From Hydractinia symbiolongicarpus (taxonomy: Eukaryota; Cnidaria; Hydrozoa; Anthoathecata; Hydractiniidae): a stretch of DNA of 64,000 bases. Under the pieces are notes generated by a model. That model was not told where the DNA came from. It made no database searches and worked only from the letters and a program-made list of their open reading frames with translations. A program made the translations under genes and the position numbers. Positions 35,816-49,900 of the stretch are shown here, piece after piece. Position 1 is the first letter of the stretch. Each line of letters opens with the position of its first letter. The stretch spans positions 29,365,501 to 29,429,500 of the forward strand of contig NC_079881.1 in NCBI RefSeq assembly GCF_029227915.1, in the 5' to 3' direction.

Positions 35816-35817
35816 AT
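35813..35817 (+). repeat. Right target-site duplication of the LINE (AACAT)
   Basis: AACAT following the tail, continuing as GTATTTAGCGCTATTTTT, the normal satellite sequence. It pairs with 30985-30989 and corresponds to the single AACAT at the empty paralogous site 23680-23684. Confidence 0.8.
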
Positions 35818-38800
35818 GTATTTAGCGCTATTTTTCGAATATTACTAGGTTGCATCGCTTTTAACTATGAAACGATTGACTGTGGGACTTATTTGAACTA
35901 ACTTTGGACTATCACCTGATAAATGTGATAAAGGAGACAATTGGACTCCAAGAAATAACATTCTTCTTAATTTGACATGATTGCCGAAACTTAGCGATTA
36001 CACTGGGCGCTGTGGTAGCGCTTCATTTAAAAATTTAGATAAATAAGTCATGCTTTACTGTGGGACCAATCCTAGACGTTATCGCGCGCTGAAGAACTAT
36101 CGACAGTTTCATAAACTACATTTCATTGACTTTCTAACGGTGTCAGTCCGTTTGAGTTACAACGGTTGGGTCACATATTCGTACCAACATGTATTTCGCG
36201 ATATTTTTGTTTAAAATTACTAGCTTGCATCGCTTTTAACAATGAAACAAATGATTGTGGGACTTAATTGAACAAACTTTGGACTGTGACCTGATAAATG
36301 TGATAAATGAGACAATTGGACTCCAAGAAATAACATTCTTCTTAATTTGACGTTATTGCCAGAACTCAGCGATTACACTGGGCGCTGTTATAGCGCTTCA
36401 TTTAAAAATTTGGATAAATAAGTCATCATTTACTGTGGAACCAATCCTATCCCTTATCGAGCGCTGAAGAAATAGCGACAGTTTCAAAAACTACATTACA
36501 TTGACTTTCTAACGGTGTCAGTCCGTTTGAGTTACAACGGTTTGGTCACCTATTCGTACCAACATGTATTTAGCGCTATTTTTCTGATATTACTGAGTTG
36601 CATCGCTTTTAACTATAACTATGAAACGATTGACTGTGGGACTTAATTGAACTAACTTTGGACTGTGACCTAATAAATGTGATAAATGAGAAAATTAGAC
36701 TCCAAGAAATAACATTCTTCTCAATTTGACATGATTGCCGGAACTCAGCGATCACACTGGGCGCTGTGGTAGCACTTCTTTAAACACTTAGATAAATAAG
36801 TCATTTTTTACTGTGGGACCAATCCCAGCCGTTATCGCGCGCTGAAGAAATAGCGACAGTTTCAAAAACTATATTTTATTGACTTTCTAATGGTGTCAGT
36901 CCGTTTGAGTTACAACGGTTGTGTCACATATTCGTACCAACATGTATTTAGCGATATTTTTTTGATATTACTAGGTTGCATCGCTTTTAACAATGAAACG
37001 ATTGACTGTGGGACTTACTTGAACTAACTTTGGACTGTGACCTAATAAATGTGATAAATGAGAAAATTGAACTCCAAGAAATAACATTCTTCTCAATTTG
37101 ACATGATTGCCGGAACTCAGCGATTACACTGGGCGCTGTGGTAGCACTTCATTTAAAAACTTCGATTAATAAGTCATTATCGCGCGCTGAAGAAATAGCG
37201 ACAGTTTCAAAAACTACATTTCATTGACTTTCTAACGGTGTCAGTCCGTTTAAGTTACGACGGTTTGGTCGCATACTCGTACCAACATGTATTTAGCGCT
37301 ATTTTTCTAATATTACTAGGTTGCATCGCTTTTAACTATGAAACGATTGACTGTGGGACTTATTTGAACTAACTTTGGACTGTCACCTGATAAATGTGAT
37401 AAAGGAGACAATTGGACTCCAAGGAATAACATTCTTCTTAATTTGACATGATTGCCGAAACTCAGCGATTACACTGGGCGCTGTGGTAGCGCTTCATTTA
37501 AAAATTTAGATAAATAAGTCATGCTTTACTGTGGGACCAATCCTAGACGTTATCGTGCGCTGAAGAACTATCGACAGTTTCATAAACTACATTTCATTGA
37601 CTTTCTAACGGTGTCAGTCCGTTTGAGTTACAACGGTTGGGTCACATATTCGTACCAACATGTATTTAGCGATATTTTTGTTTAAAATTACTAGCTTGCA
37701 TCGCTTTTAACAATGAAACGATTGACTGTGGGACTTAGTTGAACTAACTTTGGACTGTGACCTAATAAATGTGATAAATGAGAAAATTGGACTCCAAGAA
37801 ATAACATTCTTCTCAATTTGACATGATTGCCGGAACTCAGCGATTACACTGGGCGCTGTGGTAGCACTTCTTTAAACACTTAGATAAATAAGTCATTTTT
37901 TACTGTGGGACCAATCCCAGCCGTTATCGCGCGCTGAAGAAATAGCGACAGTTTCAAAAACTATATTTTATTGACTTTCTAACGGTGTCAGTCCGTTTAA
38001 GTTACGACGGTTTGGTCGCATACTCGTACCAACATGTATTTAGCGCTATTTTTCTAATATTACTAGGTTGCATCGCTTTTAACTATGAAACAATTGACTG
38101 TGGGACTTACTTGACCTAACTTTGGACTGCCACCTGATAAATGTGATAAAGGAGACAATTGGACTCCAAGAAATAACATTCTTCTTAATTTGACATGATT
38201 GCCGAAACTCAGCGATTACACTGGGCGCTGTGGTAGCGCTTCATTTAAAAGTTTAGATAAATAAGTCATGCTTTACTGTGGGACCAATCCTAGACGTTAT
38301 CGCGCGCTGAAGAACTATCGACAGTTTCATAAACTACATTTCATTGACTTTCTAACGGTGACAGTCCGTTTGAGTTACAACGGTTGGGTCACATATTCGT
38401 ACCAACATGTATTTAGCGATATTTTTGATTAAAATTACTAGCTTGCATCGCTTTTAACAATGAAACAAATGATTGTGGGACTTAATTGAACAAACTTTGG
38501 ACTGTGACCTGATAAATGTGATAAATGAGACAATTGGACTCCAAGAAATAACATTCTTCTTAATTTGACGTGATTGCCAGAACTCAGCGATTACACTGGG
38601 CGCTGTTGTAGCGCTTCATTTAAAAATTTGGATAAATAAGTCATCATTTACTGTGGAACCAATCCTATCCGTTATCGAGCGCTGAAGAAATAGAGACAGT
38701 TTCAAAAACTACATTTCATTGACTTTCTAACGGTGTCAGTCCGTTTGAGTTACAACGGTTTGGTCACCTATTCGTACCAACATGTATTTAGCGCTATATT

Positions 38801-41800
38801 TCTGATATTACTAAGTTGCATCGCTTTTAACTATGAAACGATTGACTGTGAGACTTAATTGAACTAACTTTGGACTGTGACCAGATAAATGTGATAAAGG
38901 AGAAAATTGGACTCCAAGAAGTAACATTCTTCTCAATTTGACATGATTGCCGGAACTCAGCGATTACACTGGGCGCTGTGGTAGCGCTTCACTAAAAATT
39001 TAGATAAATAAGTCATGCTTTACTGTGGGACCAATCCTAGACGTTATCGCGCGCTGATGAACTATCGACAGTTTCATAAACTACATTTCATTGACTTTCT
39101 AACGGTGTCAGTCCGTTTGAGTTACAATGGTTGGGTCACATATTCGTACCAACATGTATTTAGCGATATTTTTGTTTAAAATTACTAGCTTGCATCGCTT
39201 TTAACAATGAAACAAATGATTATGGGACTTAATTGAACAAACTTTGGACTGTGACCTGATAAATGTGATAAATGAGAAAATTGGACTCCAAGAAATAACA
39301 TTCTTCTTAATTTGACGTGATTGCCAGAACTCAGCGATTACACTGGGCGCTGTTGTAGCGCTTCATTTAAAAATTTGGATAAATAAGTCATCATTTACTG
39401 TGGAACCAATCCTATCCGTTATCGAGCGCTGAAGAAATAGCGACAGTTTCAAAAACTACATTTCATTGACTTTCTAACGGTGTCAGTCCGTTTGAGTTAA
39501 AACGGTTTGGTCACCTATTCGTACCAACATGTATTGAGCGCTATTTTTCTGATATTACTAAGTTGCATCGCTTTTAACTATGAAACGATTGACTGTGGGA
39601 CTTAATTGAACTAACTTTGGACTGTGACCTAATAAATGTGATAAATGAGAAAATTGGACTCCAAGAAATAACATTCTTCTCAATTCGACATGATTGCCGG
39701 AACTCAGCGATTACACTGGGCGCTGTGGTAGCACTTCTTTAAACACTTAGATTAGTAAGACATTTTTTACTTTGGGACCAATCCTAGCCGTTAGCGCGCG
39801 CTTAAGAAATAGAGACAGTTTCAAATACTACATTTCACTGACTTTGTAACGGTGTCAGTCCGTTTGAGTTTCAACGGTTGGGTCACATATTTAATACCAA
39901 CATGTATTTATCGATATTTTTCTCATAATACTAAGTTACATCACTTTTAACAGTGAAACGATTGACTGTGGGACTTAGTTGAACTAACTTTGGACTGTCA
40001 CCTGATAAATGTGATAAAGGAGACAATTGGACTCCAAGGAATAACATTCTTCTTAATTTGACATGATTGCCGAAACTCAGCGATTACACTGGGCGCTGTG
40101 GTAGCGCTTCATTTAAAAATTTAGATAAATAAGTCATGCTTTACTGTGGGACCAATCCTAGACGTTATCGTGCGCTGAAGAACTATCGACAGTTTCATAA
40201 ACTACATTTCATTGACTTTCTAACGGTGTCAGTCCGTTTGAGTTACAACGGTTGGGTCACATATTCGTACCAACATGTATTTAGCGATATTTTTGTTTAA
40301 AATTACTGGCTTGCATCGCTTTTAACAATGAAACGATTGACTGTGGGACTTAGTTGAACTAACTTTGGACTGTGACCTAATAAATGTGATAAATGAGAAA
40401 ATTAGACTCCAAGAAATAACATTCTTCTCAATTTGACATGATTGCCGGAACTCAGCGATTACACTGGGCGCTGTGGTAGCACTTCTTTAAACACTTAGAT
40501 AAATAAGTCATTTTTTACTGTGGGACCAATCCCAGCCGTTATCGCGCGCTGAAGAAATAGCGACAGTTTCAAAAACTATATTTTATTGACTTTCTAACGG
40601 TGTCAGTCCGTTTAAGTTACGACGGTTTGGTCGCATACTCGTACCAACATGTATTTAGCGCTATTTTTCTAATATTACTAGGTTGCATCGCTTTTAACTA
40701 TGAAACAATTGACTGTGGGACTTACTTGACCTAACTTTGGACTGCCACCTGATAAATGTGATAAAGGAGACAATTGGACTCCAAGAAATAACATTCTTCT
40801 TAATTTGACATGATTGCCGAAACTCAGCGATTACACTGGGCGCTGTGGTAGCGCTTCATTTAAAAGTTTAGATAAATAAGTCATGCTTTACTGTGGGACC
40901 AATCCTAGACGTTATCGCGCGCTGAAGAACTATCGACAGTTTCATAAACTACATTTCATTGACTTTCTAACGGTGACAGTCCGTTTGAGTTACAACGGTT
41001 GGGTCACATATTCGTACCAACATGTATTTAGCGATATTTTTGATTAAAATTACTAGCTTGCATCGCTTTTAACAATGAAACAAATGATTGTGGGACTTAA
41101 TTGAACAAACTTTGGACTGTGACCTGATAAATGTGATAAATGAGACAATTGGACTCCAAGAAATAACATTCTTCTTAATTTGACGTGATTGCCAGAACTC
41201 AGCGATTACACTGGGCGCTGTTGTAGCGCTTCATTTAAAAATTTGGATAAATAAGTCATCATTTACTGTGGAACCAATCCTATCCGTTATCGAGCGCTGA
41301 AGAAATAGCGACAGTTTCAAAAACTACATTTCATTGACTTTCTAACGGTGTCAGTCCGTTTGAGTTACAACGGTTTGGTCACCTATTCGTACCAACATGT
41401 ATTTAGCGCTATATTTCTGATATTACTAAGTTGCATCGCTTTTAACTATGAAACGATTGACTGTGAGACTTAATTGAACTAACTTTGCACTGTGACCAGA
41501 TAAATGTGATAAAGGAGAAAATTGGACTCCAAGAAGTAACATTCTTCTCAATTTGACATGATTGCCGGAACTCAGCGATTACACTGGGCGCTGTGGTAGC
41601 GCTTCACTTAAAAATTTAGATAAATAAGTCATGCTTTACTGTGGGACCAATCCTAGACGTTATCGCGCGCTGATGAACTATCGACAGTTTCATAAACTAC
41701 ATTTCATTGACTTTCTAACGGTGTCAGTCCGTTTGAGTTACAACGGTTGGGTCACATATTCGTACCAACATGTATTTAGCGATATTTTTGTTTAAAATTA

Positions 41801-44800
41801 CTAGCTTGCATCGCTTTTAACAATGAAACAAATGATTATGGGACTTAATTGAACAAACTTTGGACTGTGACCTGATAAATGTGATAAATGAGAAAATTGG
41901 ACTCCAAGAAATAACATTCTTCTTAATTTGACGTGATTGCCAGAACTCAGCGATTACACTGGGCGCTGTTGTAGCGCTTCATTTAAAAATTTGGATAAAT
42001 AAGTCATCATTTACTGTGGAACCAATCCTATCCGTTATCGAGCGCTGAAGAAATAGCGACAGTTTCAAAAACTACATTTCATTGACTTTCTAACGGTGTC
42101 AGTCCGTTTGAGTTAAAACGGTTTGGTCACCTATTCGTACCAACATGTATTGAGCGCTATTTTTCTGATATTACTAAGTTGCATCGCTTTTAACTATGAA
42201 ACGATTGACTGTGGGACTTAATTGAACTAACTTTGGACTGTGACCTAATAAATGTGATAAATGAGAAAATTGGACTCCAAGAAATAACATTCTTCTCAAT
42301 TCGACATGATTGCCGGAACTCAGCGATTACACTGGGCGCTGTGGTAGCACTTCTTTAAACACTTAGATTAGTAAGACATTTTTTACTTTGGGACCAATCC
42401 TAGCCGTTAGCGCGCGCTTAAGAAATAGAGACAGTTTCAAATACTACATTTCACTGACTTTGTAACGGTGTCAGTCCGTTTGAGTTTCAACGGTTGGGTC
42501 ACATATTTAATACCAACATGTATTTATCGATATTTTTCTCATAATACTAAGTTACATCACTTTTAACAGTGAAACGATTGACTGTGGGACTTAGTTGAAC
42601 TAACTTTGGACTGTGACCTAATAAATGTGATAAATGAGAAAATTGGACTCCAAGAAATAACATTCTTCTCAATTTGACATGATTGCCGGAACTCAGCGAT
42701 TACACTGGGCGCTGTGGCAGCACTTCATTTAAAAACTTAGATTAATAAGTCATTATCGCGCGCTGAAGAAATAGCGACAGTTTCAAAAACTCCATTTCAT
42801 TGACTTTCTAACGGTGTCAGTCCGTTTGAGTTACAACGGTTTGGTCACCTATTCGTACCAACATGTATTTAGCGCTATATTTCTGATATTACTAAGTTGC
42901 ATCGCTTTTAACTATGAAACGATTGACTGTGAGACTTAATTGAACTAACTTTGGACTGTGACCAGATAAATGTGATAAAGGAGAAAATTGGACTCCAAGA
43001 AGTAACATTCTTCTCAATTTGACATGATTGCCGGAACTCAGCGATTACACTGGGCGCTGTGGTAGCGCTTTACTTAAAAATTTAGAAAAATAAATCATGC
43101 TTTACTGTGGGACCAATCCTAGACGTTATCGCGCGCTGATAAACTATCGACAGTTTCATAAACTACATTTCATTGACTTTCTAACGGTGTCAGTCCGTTT
43201 GAGTTACAACGGTTGGGTCACATATTCGTACCAACATGTATTTAGCGATATTTTTGTTTAAAATTACTAGCTTGCATCGCTTTTAACAATGAAACAAATG
43301 ATTATGGGACTTAATTGAACAAACTTTGGACTGTGACCTGATAAATGTGATAAATGAGAAAATTGGACTCCAAGAAATAACATTCTTCTTAATTTGACGT
43401 GATTGCCAGAACTCAGCGATTACACTGGGCGCTGTTGTAGCGCTTCATTTAAAAATTTGGATAAATAAGTCATCATTTTCTGTGGAACCAATCCTATCCG
43501 TTATCGAGCGCTGAAGAAATAGCGACAGTTTCAAAAACTACATTTCATTGACTTTCTAACGGTGTCAGTCCGTTTGAGTTAAAACGGTTTGGTCACCTAT
43601 TCGTACCAACATGTATTGAGCGCTATTTTTCTGATATTACTAAGTTGCATCGCTTTTAACTATGAAACGATTGACTGTGGGACTTAATTGAACTAACTTT
43701 GGACTGTGACCTAATAAATGTGATAAATGAGAAAATTGGACTCCAAGAAATAACATTCTTCTCAATTCGACATGATTGCCGGAACTCAGCGATTACACTG
43801 GGTGCTGTGGTAGCACTTCTTTAAACACTTAGATTAGTAAGACATTTTTTACTGTGGGACCAATCCTAGCCGTTAGCGCGCGCTTAAGAAATAGAGACAG
43901 TTTCAAATACTACATTTCACTGACTTTGTAACGGTGTCAGTCCGTTTGAGTTTCAACGGTTGGGTCACATATTTAATACCAACATGTATTTATCGATATT
44001 TTTCTCATAATACTAAGTTACATCACTTTTAACAGTGAAACGATTGACTGTGGGACTTAGTTGAACTAACTTTGGACTGTGACCTAATAAATGTGATAAA
44101 TGAGAAAATTGGACTCCAAGAAATAACATTCTTCTCAATTTGACATGATTGCCGGAACTCAGCGATTACACTGGGCGCTGTGGCAGCACTTCATTTAAAA
44201 ACTTAGATTAATAAGTCATTATCGCGCGCTGAAGAAATAGCGACAGTTTCAAAAACTACATTTCATTGACTTTCTAACGGTGTCAGTCCGTTTAAGTTAC
44301 GACGGTTTGGTCGCATACTCGTACCAACATGTATTTAGCGCTATTTTTCTAATATTACTAGGTTGCATCGCTTTTAACTATGAAACGATTGACTGTGGGA
44401 CTTATTTGAACTAACTTTGGACTGTCACCTGATAAATGTGATAAAGGACACAATTGGACTCCAAGAAATAACATTCCTCTTAATTTGACATGATTGCCGA
44501 AACTCAGCGATTACACTGGGCGCTGTGGTAGCGCTTCATTTAAAAATTTAGATAAATAAGTCATGCTTTACTGTGGGACCAATCCTAGACGTTATCGGGC
44601 GCTGAAGAACTATCGACAGTTTCATAAACTATATTTCATTGACTTTCTAACGATGTCAGTCCGTTTGAGTTACAACGGTTGGGTCACATATTCGTACCAA
44701 CATGTATTTTGCGATATTTTTTTTGAAATTACTAGGTTGCATTGCTTTTAACAATGAAACAAATGATTGTGGGACCTAATTGAACAAACTTTGGACTGTG

Positions 44801-46200
44801 ACCTGATAAATGTGATAAATGAGACAATTGGACTCCAAGAAATAACATTCTTCTTAATTTGACGTGATTGCCAGAACTCAGCGATTACACTGGGCGCTGT
44901 TGTAGCATTTCATTTAAAAATTTGGATAAATAAGTCATCATTTACCGTGGAACCAATCCTATCCGTTATCGAGCGCTGAAGAAATAGCGACAGTTTCAAA
45001 AACTACATTTCATTGACTTTCTAACGGTGTCAGTCCGTTTGAGTTACAACGGTTTGGTCACCTATTCGTACCAACATGTATTTAGTGCTATTTTTCTGAT
45101 ATTACTAAGTTGCATCGCTTTCAACTATGAAACGATTGACTGTGGGACTTAATTGAACTAACTTTGGACTGTGACCTAATAAATGTGATAAATGAGAAAA
45201 TTGGACTCCAAGAAATAACATTCTTCTCAATTCGACATGATTGCCGGAACTCAGCGATTACACTGGGCGCTGTGGTAGCACTTCTTTAAACACTTAGATT
45301 AATAAGTCATTTTTTACTGTGGGACCAATCCTAGCCGTTAGCGCGCGCTTAAGAAATAGAGACAGTTTCAAATACTACATTTCACTGACTTTGTAACGGT
45401 GTCAGTCCGTTTGAGTTTCAACGGTTGGGTCACATATTCGTACCAACATGTATTTAGCGATATTTTTTTGATATTACTAGGTTGCATCGCTTTTAACAAT
45501 GAAACGATTGACTGTGGGACTTAGTTGAACTAACTTTGGACTGTGACCTGATAAATGTGATAAATGAGACAATTGGACTCCAAGAAATAACATTCTTCTT
45601 AATTTGACGTGATTGCCAGAACTCAGAGATTACACTGGGCGCTGTTGTAGCGCTTCATTTAAAAATTTGGATAAATAAGTCATCATTTACTGTAGAACCA
45701 ATCCTATCCGTTATCGAGCGCTGAAGAAATAGCGACAGTTTCAAAAACTACATTTCATTGACTTTCTAACAGTGTCAGTCCGTTTGAGTTACAACGGTTT
45801 GGTCACCTATTCGTACCAACATGCATTTAGCGCTATTTTTCTGATATTACTAAGTTGCATCGCTTTTAACTATGAAACGATTGACTGTGGGACTTAATTG
45901 CACTAACTTTGGACTGTCACCTGATAAATGTGATAAAGGAGACAATTGGACTCCAAGAAATAGCATTCTTCTTAATTTGACATGATTGCCGAAACTCAGC
46001 GATTACACTGGGCGCTGTGGTAGCGCTTCATTTAAAAATTTAGATAAATAAGACATTCTTTACTGTGGGACCAATCCTAGACGTTATTGCGCGCTGAAGA
46101 ACTAGCGACAGTTTCATAAACTAAATTTCATTGACTTTCTAACGGTGTCAGTCCGTTTGAGTTACAACGGTTGGGTCACATATTCGTACCAACATGTATT
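35818..46200 (+). repeat. Satellite array right of the LINE, with 2616- and 1466-bp block duplications
   Basis: The 373-bp array resumes in phase and orientation. From 35818 to about 37868 it is the paralogue of about 23685-25735, including a rare 6-bp insertion (AACTATAACTATG) seen at both 24478 and 36610. Further on, the variant TTAATACCAACATG occurs at 39891, 42507 and 43973, with spacings of 2616 bp (seven monomers) and 1466 bp (four). GAGTTAAAACGGTTTGG occurs with about the same spacings. The satellite is thus amplified in blocks of several sizes. The 62-codon frame at 44563-44751 is a chance opening in a monomer. No gene. Confidence 0.95.
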
Positions 46201-49200
46201 TTGCGATATTTTTTTTGATATTACTAGCTTGCATCGCTTTTAACAATGAAACAAATGATTGTGGGACTTAATTAAACAAACTTTGGACTGTGACCTGATA
46301 AATGTGATAAATCAGACAATTGGACTCCAAGAAATAACATTCTTCTTAATATGACGTGATTGCCAGAACTCAGCGATTACACTGGGCGCTGTTGTAGCGC
46401 TTCATATAAAAATTTAGATAAATAAGTCATCATTTACTGTGGAACCAATCCTATCCGTTATCGAGCGCTAAAGAAATAGCGACAGTTTCAAAAACTAAAT
46501 TTCATTGACTTTATAACGGTGTCAGTCCGTTTGAGTTACAAAGTCTAATAAATGTGATAAATGAGAAAATTGGACTCTAAGAAATAACATTCTTATCAAT
46601 TTGACATCATTGCCGGAACTCAGCGATTACACTGGGCGCTGTGGTAGCACTTCTTTAAACACTTAGATTAATAAGTCATTTTTTACTGTGGGACCAATCC
46701 TAGCCGTTAGCGAGCGCTTAAGAAATAGAGACAGTTTCAAATACTACATTTCACTAACTTTGTAACGGTGTCAGTCCGTTTGAGTTTCAACGGTTGGGTC
46801 ACATATTCGTACCAACATGTATTTAGCGATATTTTTCTCATATTACTAAGTTACATCGCTTTTAACAGTGAAACGATTGACTGTGGGACTTAGTTGAACT
46901 AACTTTGGACTGTGACCTAATAAATGTGATAAATGAGAAAATTGGACTCCAAGAAATAACATTCTTCTCAATTTGACATGATTGCCGGAACTCAGCGATT
47001 ACACTGGGCGCTGTGGTAGCACTTCATTTAAAAACTTAGATTAATAACTCATTATCGCGCGCTGAATAAATAGCGACAGTTTCAAAAACTACATTTCATT
47101 GACTTTCTAACGGTGTCAGTCAGTTTAAGTTACAACGGTAGGGTCACATATTCGTACCAACATGTATTGAGCGATATTGTTCTCATATTACTTAGTTGCA
47201 TCGCTTTTAACAGTGAAACGATTGACTGTGGGACTAAATTGAACTGATTTTGGACTGTGACCTTATAAATGCTATAAGTGAGCCAACTGGACTCCAACAA
47301 ATAACATTCTTCTTAATTTGACGTAATTTCCGGACTCAGCGATTGCACTGGGCGCTGTGGTAGCGTTTCATTTAAAAGTTTAAATAAATCTGCCATTTTT
47401 TACTGTGGGACCAATCCTAGCCGTTATTGCGCGCTGAAGAAATAGCGACAGTTTCAAAAACTACATTTTATTGACTTTCTAACGGTGTCAGTCCGTTTGA
47501 GTTTCAACGCTGGCGTCACATATTCGTACCAACATGTATTTAGCGATATTTTTTTGATATTACTAGGTTGCATCGCTTTTAACAATGAAACGATTGACTG
47601 TGGTACTTAATTGAACTAACTTTGGACTGTGACCTAATAAATGTGATAAATGAGAAAATTGGACTCCAAGAAATAACATTCTTCTCAATTTGACATGATT
47701 GCCGGAACTCAGGGATTACACTGGGCGCTGTGGTACCACTTCATTTAAAAACTTAGATTAATAAGTCATTTTTTACTGTGGGACCAATCCCAGCCGTTAT
47801 CGCGCGCTGAAGAAATAGCGACAGTTTCAAAAACTACATTTTATTGACTTTCTAATGGTGTCAGTCCGTTTGAGTTACAACGGTTGTGTCACATATTCGT
47901 ACCAACATGTATTTAGCGATATATTTTTTGATATTACTAGCTTGCATCGCTTTTAACAATGAAACAAATGATTGTGGGACTTAATTAAACAAACTTTGGA
48001 CTGTGACCTGATAAATGTGATAAATCAGACAATTGGACTCCAAGAAATAACATTCTTCTTAATATGACGTGATTGCCAGAACTCAGCGATTACACTGGGC
48101 GCTGTTGTAGCGCTTCATATAAAAATTTAGATAAATAAGTCATCATTTACTGTGGAACCAATCCTATCCGTTATCGAGCGCTAAAGAAATAGCGACAGTT
48201 TCAAAAACTACATTTCATTGACTTTATAACGGTGTCAGTCCGTTTGAGTTACAAAGTCTAATAAATGTGATAAATGAGAAAATTGGACTCTAAGAAATAA
48301 CATTCTTATCAATTTGACATCATTGCCGGAACTCAGCGATTACACTGGGCGCTGTGGTAGCACTTCTTTAAACACTTAGATTAATAAGTCATTTTTTACT
48401 GTGGGACCAATCCTAGCCGTTAGCGAGCGCTTAAGAAATAGAGACAGTTTCAAATACTACATTTCATTAACTTTGTAACGGTGTCAGTCCGTTTGAGTTT
48501 CAACGGTTGGGTCACATATTCGTACCAACATGTATTTAGCGATATTTTTCTCATATTACTAAGTTACATCGCTTTTAACAGTGAAACGATTGACTGTGGG
48601 ACTTAGTTGAACTAACTTTGGACTGTGACCTAATAAATGTGATAAATGAGAAAATTGGACTCCAAGAAATAACATTCTTCTCAATTTGACATGATTGCCG
48701 GAACTCAGCGATTACACTGGGCGCTGTGGTAGCACTTCATTTAAAAACTTAGATTAATAACTCATTATCGCGCGCTGAATAAATAGCGACAGTTTCAAAA
48801 ACTACATTTCATTGACTTTCTAACGGTGTCAGTCAGTTTAAGTTACAACGGTAGGGTCACATATTCGTACCAACATGTATTGAGCGATATTGTTCTCATA
48901 TTACTTAGTTGCATCGGTTTTAACAGTGAAACGATTGACTGTGGGACTAAATTGAACTGATTTTGGACTGTGACCTTATAAATGCTATAAGTGAGCCAAC
49001 TGGACTCCAACAAATAACATTCTTCTTAATTTGACGTAATTTCCGGACTCAGCGATTGCACTGGGCGCTGTGGTAGCGTTTCATTTAAAAGTTTAAATAA
49101 ATCTGCCATTTTTTACTGTGGGACCAATCCTAGCCGTTATTGCGCGCTGAAGAAATAGCGACAGTTTCAAAAACTACATTTTATTGACTTTCTAACGGTG

Positions 49201-49900
49201 TCAGTCCGTTTGAGTTTCAACGCTGGCGTCACATATTCGTACCAACATGTATTTAGCGATATTTTTTTGATATTACTAGGTTGCATCGCTTTTAACAATG
49301 AAACGATTGACTGTGGTACTTAATTGAACTAACTTTGGACTGTGACCTAATAAGTGTGATAAATGAGAAAATTGGACTCCAAGAAATAACATTCTTCTCA
49401 ATTTGACATGATTGCCGGAACTCAGGGATTACACTGGGCGCTGTGGTACCACTTCATTTAAAAACTTAGATTAATAAGTCATTTTTTACTGTGGGACCAA
49501 TCCCAGCCGTTATCGCGCGCTGAAGAAATAGCGACAGTTTCAAAAACTACATTTTATTGACTTTCTAATGGTGTCAGTCCGTTTGAGTTACAACGGTTGT
49601 GTCACATATTCGTACCAACATGTATTTAGCGATATTTTTTTTGATATTACTAGGTTGCATCGCTTTTAACAATGAAACGATTGACTGTGGGACTTAGTTG
49701 AACTAACTTTGGACTGTGACCTAATAAATGTGATAAATGAGAAAATTGGACTCCAAGAAATAACATTCTTCTCAATTTGACATGATTGCCGGAACTCAGC
49801 GATTACACTGGGCGCTGTGGTAGCACTTCATTTAAAAACTTAGATTAATAAGTCATTATCGCGCGCTGAAGAAATAGCGACAGTTTTAAAAACTACATTT
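46201..49900 (+). repeat. Satellite array, 1713-bp HOR present twice, with a truncated monomer
   Basis: A block of about 1713 bp occurs twice in direct succession: GTTACAAAGTCTAATAAATG at 46535 and 48248, and the variant AACTCATTATCGCGC with its CTC at 47048 and 48761. Each copy contains a monomer lacking 134 bp, where GAGTTACAA joins AGTCTAATAAATG, so it is only about 239 bp long. Copies differ at a handful of positions (for example GCATCGCTTT or GCATCGGTTT), marking a recent tandem duplication. No gene. Confidence 0.93.
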
